Shown: piece by piece, positions 1 to 8,016 of the stretch
Layout of the letters: each line of letters starts with the position of its first letter
How positions within the stretch are numbered: the first letter of the stretch is position 1
Source: Acidobacteriota bacterium
GTDB lineage: Bacteria > Acidobacteriota > Thermoanaerobaculia > Multivoradales > SZUA-115
Assembly: GCA_024277255.1 (NCBI GenBank)
Contig: JAJRVQ010000176.1
Span: 1-64,000 of the forward strand
Length of the DNA stretch: 64,000 bases
Direction: 5' to 3'
Notes under the pieces: generated by a model
Seen by the model: only the letters and a program-made list of their open reading frames with translations
What the model was told of the DNA's origin: nothing
The model's database searches: none
Position numbers and translations under genes: made by a program

Positions 1-777
1 CACTACTTCCCCTTCGGCGAAGAGACCAGCGTGCCCGGCAGCGAACCGATGAAGTTCACCGGCCACGAGCGCGACTTCCATCTCACCTCCGGCGCAGGTG
101 ACGATTTGGACTACATGCACGCGCGGTACTACAATCTGAATCTGGGGCGGTTCCTGAGTGCTGATCCGGTAGGCGGCGACCCGCGAATCCCCGGCAGCTG
201 GAACGCGTTTGCCTACTCTCTGGATCGACCAATGATCTATACTGACCCGGATGGCAGGTTCTCCGTCGCCCTCTTCCAGAGTTTCGCCAATCTTCTGTCG
301 CAGTTTATCTTCGATGACGACATCACGGTCGTAGGGGAAGCGCCGGAAGAGGTTTCGACGTTAAACTTGATCGATCTGCCCGGTTCCAACCTTCCTGGGG
401 CAGGTAGGGATGAATTCTCGTTGACGCTCGTCGAAACTGCGCTGGTGAGTCTACCGATTTATGACAATGGGTATGGCGAGTGTGTGAGAAGATACCGTGC
501 GTCGCCAGAGAAGGCTCTCGTGTTTTTGGGTTCAAAGATACCCAAGCGGATAGTTCCTCCATTTCGAATTGTCAAGCAGAATCAGCGGTTCACTACGCTT
601 TCGAGCGCGTTGTCGTTTCAGCTTGGCCAACGATTCGCCCAGACACCGGGATTAGTGGCGATCCGTCGAGGATTGCGTGTCGGTGGAAGGGCAGTGTCTC
701 ATGTCGCGACACCACTGACGATCGCCGAAGGGATTTGGGATATTGGAGCGCTGACAGGCTGTGCGTTCAGGAGGTAG
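1..777 (+). CDS. RHS repeat-associated core protein, C-terminal end (5' truncated by window)
   Basis: The reading frame is open from the first base, so this is the tail of a larger gene. The visible start carries the RHS-core signature: a YYNLNLGRFLSADP stretch followed by YSLDRPMIYTDPDG. In this family the core closes a shell of YD repeats around a variable C-terminal tip. After the core lie about 165 residues that I do not recognise; they contain IVPPFRI near residue 184 and end in a hydrophobic ATPLTIAEGIWDIG segment. In polymorphic RHS systems the tip can be a toxin, but no catalytic motif is evident here. The stop lies 4 bases before the small membrane-protein gene at 782. A degraded copy of this tail follows at 1188-1532. 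Confidence 0.85.
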   Translation, partial: HYFPFGEETSVPGSEPMKFTGHERDFHLTSGAGDDLDYMHARYYNLNLGRFLSADPVGGDPRIPGSWNAFAYSLDRPMIYTDPDGRFSVALFQSFANLLSQFIFDDDITVVGEAPEEVSTLNLIDLPGSNLPGAGRDEFSLTLVETALVSLPIYDNGYGECVRRYRASPEKALVFLGSKIPKRIVPPFRIVKQNQRFTTLSSALSFQLGQRFAQTPGLVAIRRGLRVGGRAVSHVATPLTIAEGIWDIGALTGCAFRR

Positions 778-781
778 TTTC

Positions 782-1177
782 GTGCATTGGATAGCAGCAG
801 TTGGCCTGGCGGTTCTTGCAGTGGGTGGTGCGAGAGTGTACCGTGCTTGGCTCCGAGGCAAGCTGCGAACTGTGACGGAGCGAGAGTTTGTTCACTTGTA
901 TGGCTGCAGGTACTCGGGCGAGCAGAGCAAGGTCCTTGCCGAACGCCGCCGGGTAGCATCTGAGCTCGGCGTGCCTGTGGAGAAACTATATCCAGCACTG
1001 ACTTTTGAGCAATTGGCGAGACATTTCCGGCATCTGGGCGATTGCCAGATAGGTTGGGAATTTCTCGACCAGGAGGCGGAGAGTAGGGGGAAGGAAGTAG
1101 GTGTCGAGGTGCCGGAGCAGGGATTTCGGACGATTGGTGAGTACATCCAGTTTATGGTATTCACCGGAGACAAGTAG
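782..1177 (+). CDS. Small membrane-anchored protein A, possible RHS partner
   Basis: A 131-residue protein of unknown family. I chose GTG 782 because AGGAGG lies at 769-774, 7 bases upstream; an earlier in-frame GTG at 761 would sit inside the RHS gene with no ribosome site. One N-terminal membrane segment (about residues 3-20) is followed by a charged soluble domain. It is clearly paralogous to the protein at 1534-1938. Shared features are EF-x4-YG/FG, VL-x-ERR/W, P-x-E-x-L-x-P-x-L and a C-terminal GVE-x-PE-x-G-x4-EYI-x-FM. Its position directly behind an RHS tail fits an immunity or accessory protein, but this is inference from position only. Confidence 0.7.
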   Translation: MHWIAAVGLAVLAVGGARVYRAWLRGKLRTVTEREFVHLYGCRYSGEQSKVLAERRRVASELGVPVEKLYPALTFEQLARHFRHLGDCQIGWEFLDQEAESRGKEVGVEVPEQGFRTIGEYIQFMVFTGDK

Positions 1178-1187
1178 ATGCGGTAAT

Positions 1188-1532
1188 GCTGGAACAGTGT
1201 ATGAGGGGGGTCGTCTGGATACTGTTGTGTACGATCGGATAGGTGCGCAGGTCGGATCTGCAACGCTGGCCATGGTACCACTTGCAGCTTTACTCAAGCG
1301 GCTCGTGCCTCCGTTCCGGATCCCGAAAACTAACCAACCCTCGACTACTCTGCTGAGCGTTGCTGCGGACCAGACTCTGGTGCATTTCCCTGGGAGGGCG
1401 TCGCTCACAGCAGCGCTGCGGGCCGGTCTTTGACAGACGGGAAGAGCAGTGTCGAAAGCTGCAACGCTACTTACCGTCTTCGAAGGGTCCGATGATATTG
1501 GAACGCTTCTGGCCTGCGGTATCGTGAGGTGA
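1188..1532 (+). pseudogene. Degenerate second copy of the RHS C-terminal tail
   Basis: This frame has no start codon of its own. It encodes KRLVPPFRIPKTNQPSTTLL (from about 1299), matching KRIVPPFRIVKQNQRFTTL in the RHS tail at 1-777. It goes on to GRAVSKAATLLTVFEGSDDI, matching GRAVSHVATPLTIAEGIWDI. The two blocks are in the same frame but separated by TGA at 1431-1433, opposite an Arg codon in the first copy. The copy ends with TGA at 1530-1532, just before the GTG of the second small membrane protein. It therefore reproduces the tail-then-small-protein order of the first cassette. The left boundary is approximate. Confidence 0.75.
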
Positions 1533-1533
1533 G

Positions 1534-1938
1534 GTGGTGACGGGTCTAGTAGTTGCTGTGGTTCTGGTTGGGGCCATCTTTGTGTTCAGCTACATCCATC
1601 GGCGCAGGCGCTGGTTGCTGTTGCCAAGAATCTCTGATGAGGAGTTTACAGTTCATTTTGGAGTTCAGAGTGATGAGGAGCGGCGGGCTGTTTTGGAAGA
1701 GCGGTGGCGCATTGCGACGATTCTGGCTTTACCTTCCGAGAGACTTGCTCCGACGCTGGAGATCAATGAGATCGTTGTGCACTTTGAACCGTTAGTTGAA
1801 GTGCATCTGGGTGTGAGTGACTTACTGGACGAAGCAGAGGAGGAGGCGAAGCTCGCTGGTGTCGAGTTTCCCGAGGAAGGGTTGGCGACGGTGGCGGAGT
1901 ACATCCGGTTCATGCTGCAGGTGCGCGACGCTGGATGA
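1534..1938 (+). CDS. Small membrane-anchored protein B, paralogue of A
   Basis: A 134-residue protein starting at GTG 1534 (GTG 1537 is the alternative), behind a GTGAG-rich weak ribosome site. Residues 3-20 are hydrophobic and followed by an Arg-rich HRRRR stop-transfer patch, so one inward-anchored membrane helix is likely. The soluble part aligns along its whole length with the protein at 782-1177 (EEF-x4-FG, VLEER-x-RIA, LP-x-ERL-x-PTLE, GVEFPEEG, EYIRFM). It follows the broken RHS tail copy by 1 base. No family is recognised. It is probably the second partner gene of a duplicated RHS cassette. Confidence 0.7.
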   Translation: MVTGLVVAVVLVGAIFVFSYIHRRRRWLLLPRISDEEFTVHFGVQSDEERRAVLEERWRIATILALPSERLAPTLEINEIVVHFEPLVEVHLGVSDLLDEAEEEAKLAGVEFPEEGLATVAEYIRFMLQVRDAG

Positions 1939-2098
1939 ATTTGGCTGGAAGTGGAAGTGATTCTTGGCGAGGAGGTACCGATAGGACCGAGGACTCTCCG
2001 AGGTCGTTGAGGAGGTCGGTTTCACTGACCGGGTTGGCGGAGATGACGGCAACAGAGCGAGGCCTCGTTGAGGATAGGTTCCGGTAGCCTCGCCACCC

Positions 2099-2104
2099 TA
2101 TAAT
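2099..2104 (+). promoter_or_regulatory. Possible -10 box for the carboxyltransferase gene
   Basis: A perfect TATAAT lies 36 bases upstream of the TTG start at 2141. No good TTGACA-like -35 lies 16-18 bases further upstream. The remainder of the 1939-2140 gap shows no other recognisable element. Confidence 0.4.
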
Positions 2105-2140
2105 GCAGCTGCCGCGAAACCGACCCTGAGGAGAGACCCT

Positions 2141-3805
2141 TTGGCCCTGATCGAGAGCAAGCTGCGCAAGGATGAGAAATTCGCCCGCCGGGCCGAGCAT
2201 TGGCGCGGTGAGGTGGAGAGGCTGCGCCGGCAGGAGGCCCAGATTCGGTTGGGCGGGGGGATGAAGCGGCTGGAGAAGCATCGTGCCAAGGGCAAGATGA
2301 CGGCGCGCGAGAGGATCGCCGCGTTGTGCGATCCGGGGACGCCCTTCTTGGAGTTGGGGCTGTGGGTGGCGTTCGGCTTCTACGAGGAGCACGGCGGTGC
2401 GCCGGCGGCGGGGGTGGTGATTGGTGTCGGCCGCATTCACGGTCGCGAGGTGATGGTGGTGGCCAACGACGCCACGGTGAAGGCCGGCGCCTGGTTTCCG
2501 CTGACGGCGAAGAAAGTGCTACGGGCGCAGGAGATCGCGTTGGAGAATCGGCTCCCCATCGTCTACCTGGTCGATTCGGCGGGGGTCTTTCTGCCCATGC
2601 AAGACGAGATCTTTCCCGACAAGGAGCACTTCGGTCGTGCTTTCTACAACAATGCGCGGCTTTCGGCGGAGGGCGTCTTGCAGCTGGCGGCGGTGATGGG
2701 GCCCTGTGTGGCGGGGGGTGCCTACTTGCCGATCATGAGCGATGAATCGCACATCGTGGATGGCACCGGCTCGATCTTTCTCGCCGGCTCCCACCTGGTG
2801 AAGGCGGCGATCGGCGAGGAGATCGAAAACGAAGAATTGGGCGGCTCGGTGGTGCAGTGCGATGTCTCCGGCGTGGTCGACCATCGTCACCCGGACGATG
2901 CGACCTGCCTGGCCAAGATCCGTAGCCAGGTCGAGCAGCTGGCCGAGGCGCAACGGGCGCCCTTTGCCCGCCGTGCGCCGGCACAGCCTGCCCACGAGCC
3001 GGCGGAGATCTGCGGTGTGCTGCCGATCGATCGCGCCAAGCCCTACGACAGCCATGAGCTGCTGGCGCGGTTGCTCGACGGCAGTGAGTTCGACGAGTTC
3101 AAGGCGAGTTACGGCAAGACGCTGATCTGCGGCACGGGCTGGATCGAAGGGCGAGTGGTTGGTGTGGTGGCCAATCAGCGGTCGATCGTCTCGCGTAAGA
3201 CCGGCACCGGTCTCTCCGACAAGGAGCTGCAGATCGGTGGCGTCATCTACTCCGACTCGGCGGACAAGGGGGCGCGCTTTGTCGAGCTGTGCAACCAGAA
3301 GAAGATCCCCCTTCTATTCATCCAAGATGTCACCGGTTTCATGGTGGGTAGCCGGGCGGAGCGCGGCGGCATCATCAAAGACGGCGCCAAGATGGTCAAT
3401 GCCGTGGCCAACTCGGTGGTGCCCAAGATCACCCTCTTCGTCGGCAACTCCTACGGGGCCGGCAACTATGCGATGTGCGGCAAAGCCTACGGTGCTCGCT
3501 TTCTCTTCGCCTGGCCCTCGGCGTCGATCGCCGTGATGGGCGGCCAGCAGGCCTCCAACACGCTGCTTTCGATCCAGCTGAGAAACCGGGGCGACGGGGT
3601 TAGCGAGGAGGAGAAGAGCGAACTCCTGGCGCGGATTCAGCAGCGCTTCGACGACGCGATGAACCCGCGCTACGCGGCGGCGCGGCTGTGGATCGATGCC
3701 ATCATCGACCCTGCCGAAACGCGGCAGGTCTTGGGCAGGGCGCTGGAGTGCGTGGCCAACAATGGACGGTTGGATGAGTTCAAGACCGGGGTCTTTCAGA
3801 CTTGA
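2141..3805 (+). CDS. Acyl-CoA carboxylase carboxyltransferase (beta) subunit
   Basis: This 554-residue protein has the length and layout of the beta subunits of methylcrotonyl-, geranyl- and propionyl-CoA carboxylases, which move CO2 from biotin to an acyl-CoA. Two crotonase-like halves are visible. The N half has KMTARERIAALCDPG near residue 50 and a GPCVAGGAYLP oxyanion-type loop near 190. The C half has GFMVGSRAERGGIIKDGAKM near 400 and GNSYGAGNYAM near 437. The start is TTG 2141, with GAGGAG 7 bases upstream. The biotin carboxylase partner is not in the window. Together with the AtuA genes and enoyl-CoA hydratase downstream, a leucine or acyclic-terpene route is likelier than propionate, but the substrate is not proven. 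The 3' end overlaps the convergent kinase gene by 10 bases. Confidence 0.9.
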   Translation: MALIESKLRKDEKFARRAEHWRGEVERLRRQEAQIRLGGGMKRLEKHRAKGKMTARERIAALCDPGTPFLELGLWVAFGFYEEHGGAPAAGVVIGVGRIHGREVMVVANDATVKAGAWFPLTAKKVLRAQEIALENRLPIVYLVDSAGVFLPMQDEIFPDKEHFGRAFYNNARLSAEGVLQLAAVMGPCVAGGAYLPIMSDESHIVDGTGSIFLAGSHLVKAAIGEEIENEELGGSVVQCDVSGVVDHRHPDDATCLAKIRSQVEQLAEAQRAPFARRAPAQPAHEPAEICGVLPIDRAKPYDSHELLARLLDGSEFDEFKASYGKTLICGTGWIEGRVVGVVANQRSIVSRKTGTGLSDKELQIGGVIYSDSADKGARFVELCNQKKIPLLFIQDVTGFMVGSRAERGGIIKDGAKMVNAVANSVVPKITLFVGNSYGAGNYAMCGKAYGARFLFAWPSASIAVMGGQQASNTLLSIQLRNRGDGVSEEEKSELLARIQQRFDDAMNPRYAAARLWIDAIIDPAETRQVLGRALECVANNGRLDEFKTGVFQT

Positions 3806-6168
3806 TGGGTCTTCACCGCTCGTTGGCGTTCGATCCAGTCGAGCGCCAGACCGATGGCTAGAGCGCTCAGGCCGGCGGCGAGGACGGCGGTGGCCCAGGC
3901 TGGGAGGTCGAGCCAGTCGTAGCGCTCGGCGATCAAGTAGAGGGCGACGGCGGTATTGAGCAGCCCCGCGTAGTAGAAGCTCTTGCGCTGGCGAAGCATG
4001 CTGGCGAAGGCGACGGCCAGGGCGAGGGCGAGGTAGAGCCAGGCGAAGAAGGGTGCGTATTCCTCCTGCATGTTGAGCCAGGAGAGCGGCTCGAGCACCG
4101 CGAAGGGCGAGACGATCAGCAGCAGCCGCGACGGCAGGCGGGCGGCGCGGATCTGCGAGCGCTCGGCGAAGGCGCCGGTGGCGTAGATCGCCAGGCCGGC
4201 GAGGGTCGCGGCGGTGACCGTTTCGAGTAGGGTCGAATCGCTCACCCCGGCCGGCTCGAATCGGTCGAGTGAGAAGCCCGGCCAGGCGAAGAGCCGCCCG
4301 TGCAGACAAACCAACTCCAGGCACAGCGCCCACAGACCGGCGGCGGCGACCCAGAGCGGTGTGGTGAGCCAGCTCCAGCCGGCTCGGAGCCCGGCCCAGC
4401 CGCTCGCCACCAGCGCACCGACGAGCGGCAGCAGGTGCAGGGCCAGAAGATCCCACCGCTCTTCTTCCAGCCATGAACGCAGGCCGAAGTCGGCCAAGAG
4501 TGACACCGCCGCCAGTACCGTGGAGGTGGTGAAGAGCGCCGCCAGCCCGACCGTGCGGGTACGCCGGGCGAGGAAGAAGGCCCAGCCGGCGGAGAGCACC
4601 GCGGCCACCTGCGTTTGGCGGTCGGAGACCACCCCCTCCAAGAGCTGACCACCCTCCTTCGCCCACCAGCCGAGTTCGGCGAAGATCAGCAGTAGGAAGA
4701 CCGGCAGCAGCGCCGCGGCACCCAGGTAGAGCGCCACCGCCAGCCCCTTGCGCCCGCGCCGCTCGAGCATCAGGCCGAGTGCGCTCACCCCGACGAACGG
4801 CAAGCCGAGTGCCACCATCGGGCCGGCGAGGCCGCTGCCCCCCTCCAGCAGGCGGTATGCCGTGAAGTAGAAGAGTCCACCCAGGAGCATCAGGAAGGCG
4901 CCCAGGTAGAGGGAGATCGCCGAGGCCGACAGCCGCCGGCTCTCGACGATCCAGTCGTCCTCGCGGGCCAGTAGCTTGCCGTACGCCGCCTCCAGTCCGC
5001 TGGCCTCGTGCGGGTAGATCAGCTTGAGCGCCAGCCACTCGCGAAACTGCGCGACCTGCGGCAGCACCCGCCGTTCGAGCGCCGAGGCGTAGAGGCTGGG
5101 TCGCGCCGTCACCGGGCGGCCGTCGAGGTAGCGTTCGAGTTCTCGCGCCATCTCGCGGGCGCTCGCGTAGCGCTCGCGCGGGTCGGCCTCCATCGCCTTG
5201 AGCGCGATCGCCTGGAGCGGCTCCGGCACTTCCGGAGCGATCTCCACCGGCAGCCGCGCCCGGCCGGCGCGCACCGCCGCCAACAGTTCGGCCTCCGTCG
5301 CTCCGGCATAGGGGCGCTCGCCGGTCAGCAGCTCGTAGAGCACCACCCCTAGTGAGTAGACGTCGGCACGGGCGTCGATCGGTGGCGCCGCTAGATCCGC
5401 GCCTCCTCCTCCGGCTGGCTCGCGGCCTTCGTCCGGCGCCGCGAGCTGCTCCGGTGCCGCGTAGGCGGGGGTGCCGGCACCGTGGCCGCGCAACGGGTCG
5501 GAGCCGCTGAGCCCGAAGTCGAGGATCTTCGGCTGGAGCTTGCTGTCGAGCAGGATGTTGGCCGGTTTGAGGTCGCGATGCTGCAGCCCCTTGCCATGCG
5601 CCACCTCGACCGCCGCGCACACCTCGCTCATCACTCGCGCCCGTTGCCTGAAGGTGAGCGACGGACCGATGGTGGAGAGTTCGAAGCCGTCCACGTACTC
5701 CATCAAGAGCACCGAGCCTTCGGGTGTGCTTCGCAACTCGTAGACCTGCACGATGCGCGGGTCGGAAAAAAGGGCCAGCGCTCGCGCCTCGCGCAGGAAG
5801 TCGCCGTATCTGGCCGTGGCGCCTCCCCCTGGCATCACCTTGGCCGCTACCGTGCGGCCGAGTTCCAGGTCCTCCAGCTTGTAGACCTCGCCCATGCCAC
5901 CGGCGCCGATCCGTTCGATGGTGCGGAAGCCTTCGAGTTCGAGAAGCGGGCGAGGGGTGAGTGAGTGAGGCCGGCCACTCGGGGTGCCACCGGAGGAGAG
6001 ACGTGCGTCGATCTCATCGTAGGTGGCGATCAGCGCTTCCAGCTGTTCGGTCAGCTCTGGCCGCTCGGTGCACAGCTCGGCCGCCGAGAGGTGCTCGCCG
6101 CCCATCTCACGGCGTTCGGCGTAGCGTTCTAGCAAGGTGGCGAGCTGCGCGTCGGTCTCAGTCGGCAT
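3796..6168 (-). CDS. Transmembrane Ser/Thr protein kinase
   Basis: 790 residues. An N-terminal acidic leader of about 80 residues precedes a Hanks-type kinase domain (about 80-350). The glycine loop GAGGMGEVY is at 88-96, the ATP-binding Lys in AAK at 110, HRD at 197-199, DFG at 217-219 and APE at 238-240, so the catalytic core looks complete. The C-terminal half (about 415-780) is a series of hydrophobic segments consistent with a dozen or so membrane helices and no recognised sensor domain. The start ATG overlaps the end of the sigma factor gene by 11 bases, so the pair is probably translationally coupled. Such sigma/kinase pairs are common in Planctomycetes and Acidobacteriota. The kinase probably acts on partner proteins at the inner membrane; its targets are unknown. 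Confidence 0.9.
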   Translation of the reverse strand: MPTETDAQLATLLERYAERREMGGEHLSAAELCTERPELTEQLEALIATYDEIDARLSSGGTPSGRPHSLTPRPLLELEGFRTIERIGAGGMGEVYKLEDLELGRTVAAKVMPGGGATARYGDFLREARALALFSDPRIVQVYELRSTPEGSVLLMEYVDGFELSTIGPSLTFRQRARVMSEVCAAVEVAHGKGLQHRDLKPANILLDSKLQPKILDFGLSGSDPLRGHGAGTPAYAAPEQLAAPDEGREPAGGGGADLAAPPIDARADVYSLGVVLYELLTGERPYAGATEAELLAAVRAGRARLPVEIAPEVPEPLQAIALKAMEADPRERYASAREMARELERYLDGRPVTARPSLYASALERRVLPQVAQFREWLALKLIYPHEASGLEAAYGKLLAREDDWIVESRRLSASAISLYLGAFLMLLGGLFYFTAYRLLEGGSGLAGPMVALGLPFVGVSALGLMLERRGRKGLAVALYLGAAALLPVFLLLIFAELGWWAKEGGQLLEGVVSDRQTQVAAVLSAGWAFFLARRTRTVGLAALFTTSTVLAAVSLLADFGLRSWLEEERWDLLALHLLPLVGALVASGWAGLRAGWSWLTTPLWVAAAGLWALCLELVCLHGRLFAWPGFSLDRFEPAGVSDSTLLETVTAATLAGLAIYATGAFAERSQIRAARLPSRLLLIVSPFAVLEPLSWLNMQEEYAPFFAWLYLALALAVAFASMLRQRKSFYYAGLLNTAVALYLIAERYDWLDLPAWATAVLAAGLSALAIGLALDWIERQRAVKTHQV

Positions 6169-6757
6169 TGTCGTCTCCGGGAGGTCCGGTCATCTTCAGC
6201 GTCAAAGCGGCCATCGCTCGCGCCATCAGCATGCGACAGGCGTCGGCGCCTCGACCCATCCGCCGGCCGACCTCGGCGAAGGAGAGCTCCTCGAAGCGCC
6301 GGAGCAGGATCACCTCGCGGTATTCGGGTTTGAGCGTTTCGAGGGCCGTTTCGAGTTGGCGCTGGCGCTCGTCCTGAAGCACTCGGGTGAGTACCCCTCG
6401 CACCTGTGCCGCCAGTCCCGCGCCGACCTCTTCGAGGCCGACGTTGAGCGCCGCCTCGCGTTTTTGCCGCCGGAAGTAGTCGCGCCGGTCGCGGATCTCG
6501 TGATCGGCGATGCGAGCCAACCAGGCTCCGAGCGTGGCGCGGTCCTCGCCCTCGAACTGCTCGATGCGTTCGAAAGCGCGAAGGAGTGTGGTTTGCAGAA
6601 TGTCGCGCGATTCGAGTTGCCGGCGCAGCTGCGGTCCCAAGCGCAGCCGGATCAACCCGAGCAAGCGGCCGGCACAGCTCTCCAAGAGGGCCCCCAATGC
6701 CTGGTGCGAGCCGGTGCGGGCTCGGCTCAACAGATCGACACTCTCGGCGTGGTTCAT
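6158..6757 (-). CDS. Sigma-70 family (ECF-like) RNA polymerase sigma factor
   Basis: A 199-residue protein with region 2 (SRDILQTTLLRAFERIEQF near residues 50-68) and region 4 (YREVILLRRFEELSFAEVGR near 145-165, the -35 recognition helix-turn-helix). Longer in-frame extensions exist, but ATG 6757 fits the family N-terminus, and a TACGTT box lies 8 bases upstream on the minus strand. The group resembles the sigma factors often paired with Ser/Thr kinases. The downstream kinase starts before this gene stops. No anti-sigma gene is adjacent, so control through the kinase is a reasonable inference. Confidence 0.85.
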   Translation of the reverse strand: MNHAESVDLLSRARTGSHQALGALLESCAGRLLGLIRLRLGPQLRRQLESRDILQTTLLRAFERIEQFEGEDRATLGAWLARIADHEIRDRRDYFRRQKREAALNVGLEEVGAGLAAQVRGVLTRVLQDERQRQLETALETLKPEYREVILLRRFEELSFAEVGRRMGRGADACRMLMARAMAALTLKMTGPPGDDNAD

Positions 6758-6864
6758 CAGGGCAGAACGTATCACCGGGCGCGGCGTTCGGTTTCGCCGC
6801 AAATGCCGTCTACCTGAGTGAACGGCCTCAAGACCGCTAACCACCGGGGCCGCGGAGGAATCTG

Positions 6865-7500
6865 ATGAAACGAGCATGCTCCGCGTTGCTGGCTGCCTTT
6901 GTCGCGATCGCTGGCGGCTGCACGATGACCGCCGAGACCTACCATTCTCTCTACCTCGATCCGGACGGCACCGTCACCTGGAGTGTTGTCGAACGCAACG
7001 TACGCTCCGAAAGTGACGACCCGCATCAGCGCGAGAGCGATGAACAGGAGTGGCTGGCCGAACTCGATGGGGGCAGAAACCCCGTTGCTCTGGCTCTCGC
7101 CCAGCTGGGCGCCACCTCCGTCGAAACGCAGCTGCTGCGCCGGGAGCGTCCTTTCAACGCGCTGACCGAAGCGACTTTCACCGCCATCGACGACCTCGCC
7201 AGGGCAATCGGTGACGGCCTCTGCGTCGAGACGCGCGCCCGACTGACCAGGGAAGGTTCCCAGCATCGTCTGGAGATCGAGATCGACTTCGTCGAAGAAG
7301 AACTCGAATGCGACGAAGCCGGAACCCTCCTTCCTCTATGGGACGCCTTGGAAGAACTCACTATCCACCTCACGAAAGGTGCGTTCACCGAAGCCCAAGG
7401 CTTCACCCTGGACAGAACCGCCGCCGTCGCCACCATCGACCAGTTGTCCGACGAACCCGGAACCGAACGGTTGGTACTGGCTTGGGAAGAAGGAAAGTAA
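6865..7500 (+). CDS. Putative lipoprotein of unknown function
   Basis: A 211-residue protein with a type II signal peptide: a KR start, a hydrophobic core and the lipobox AGGC with Cys 19. The mature part is acidic and lacks membrane segments. It begins with a YHSLYLDPDGTVTW strand-like motif seen in several bacterial lipoproteins of unknown role. GGAGGA at 6854-6859, 5 bases upstream of ATG 6865, supports the start. It is divergent from the sigma/kinase pair (107-base gap), so the intergenic region probably carries both promoters. No enzyme motif is visible. Confidence 0.7.
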   Translation: MKRACSALLAAFVAIAGGCTMTAETYHSLYLDPDGTVTWSVVERNVRSESDDPHQRESDEQEWLAELDGGRNPVALALAQLGATSVETQLLRRERPFNALTEATFTAIDDLARAIGDGLCVETRARLTREGSQHRLEIEIDFVEEELECDEAGTLLPLWDALEELTIHLTKGAFTEAQGFTLDRTAAVATIDQLSDEPGTERLVLAWEEGK

Positions 7501-7600
7501 TCGAACGAGTCCAGCGCCAAGAACCAGCTCCCATGGCACGAGCCGTCAGGCGAGCCCGACCGCTTCGCGCCTCGGGGGGGCAGGATGCTGAGCACAGCCC

Positions 7601-7653
7601 GTGAGCCCTCCGGGCGAACCCGGCCGCGTAGGCCGGCCTCCTTGGGGTTGAAG
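7601..7653 (+). repeat. 53-base direct repeat, copy 1
   Basis: Begins GTGAGCCCTCCGGGCGAACC and ends CCTTGGGGTTGAAG. It matches the copy at 7776-7828 at 52 of 53 positions by eye (C in place of A after GGCCGG). It contains the inverted motif CCGGCCGCGTAGGCCGG. Confidence 0.85.
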
Positions 7654-7775
7654 CCGCCCACCCTCCCCCCACCCTTTTGTATTTGGGGGCTGTCGCGCAG
7701 CCCCCGCCAGCGAAAGAAGCGTGGTTCTTTCGCCGGCCCCCCAACGAGGAGTTGCTCCGCAACCCAGCGCAGCGC

Positions 7776-7828
7776 GTGAGCCCTCCGGGCGAACCCGGCC
7801 GCGTAGGCCGGACTCCTTGGGGTTGAAG
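7776..7828 (+). repeat. 53-base direct repeat, copy 2
   Basis: Second copy of the repeat at 7601-7653, in the same orientation, 175 bases downstream. Both copies run directly into further hairpins on their 3' side. Confidence 0.85.
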
Positions 7829-8016
7829 ACGAAAAACCGCGTTTTTTCGTCTGAAGGGGTCTCGGAGAGAGACCCCTATAAACAAAAGGGAGGGGGAGCG
7901 GGCGGGCGGGCAAGCCCGCCCGCGGGCGGTGATACTATGTATTTCGTCCGTAAGCAATAGTTGCACAGGGGGAAGCGGACTTTGATTATGATCGGGGACG
8001 ACAGTGGGGTAAAAGA

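Larger units (their letters stand above)
7501..8016. repeat. Palindrome-rich intergenic repeat island
   Basis: A 516-base gap without a convincing gene. It holds two 53-base direct repeats and a run of perfect or near-perfect hairpins: 7685-7705 (GGGGCTG arms), 7710-7733 (GCGAAAGAA arms), 7751-7763 (GTTGC arms), 7827-7852 (AGACGAAAAA arms), 7855-7877 (AGGGGTCTC arms) and 7902-7923 (GCGGGCGGGC arms). The layout resembles REP/BIME-type mosaics. Reading frames across it are artefacts of the repeats. Confidence 0.75.

Noticed and set aside
3314-5620. A 768-codon minus-strand frame crossing the kinase and carboxyltransferase genes
   Set aside because: It is a shadow of the kinase gene: no domain motifs, extreme Ala/Arg/Gly content, and it runs across two unrelated genes.
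7601-7828. CRISPR-like spacing of two 53-base repeats
   Set aside because: There are only two copies, the 122-base interval is itself full of hairpins, and no cas gene is near.
7501-7966. Several reading frames of 60-290 codons in the repeat island
   Set aside because: They differ in frame and strand but share the same repeated nucleotides (for example SGRTRPRRP twice), so they are translated repeats.
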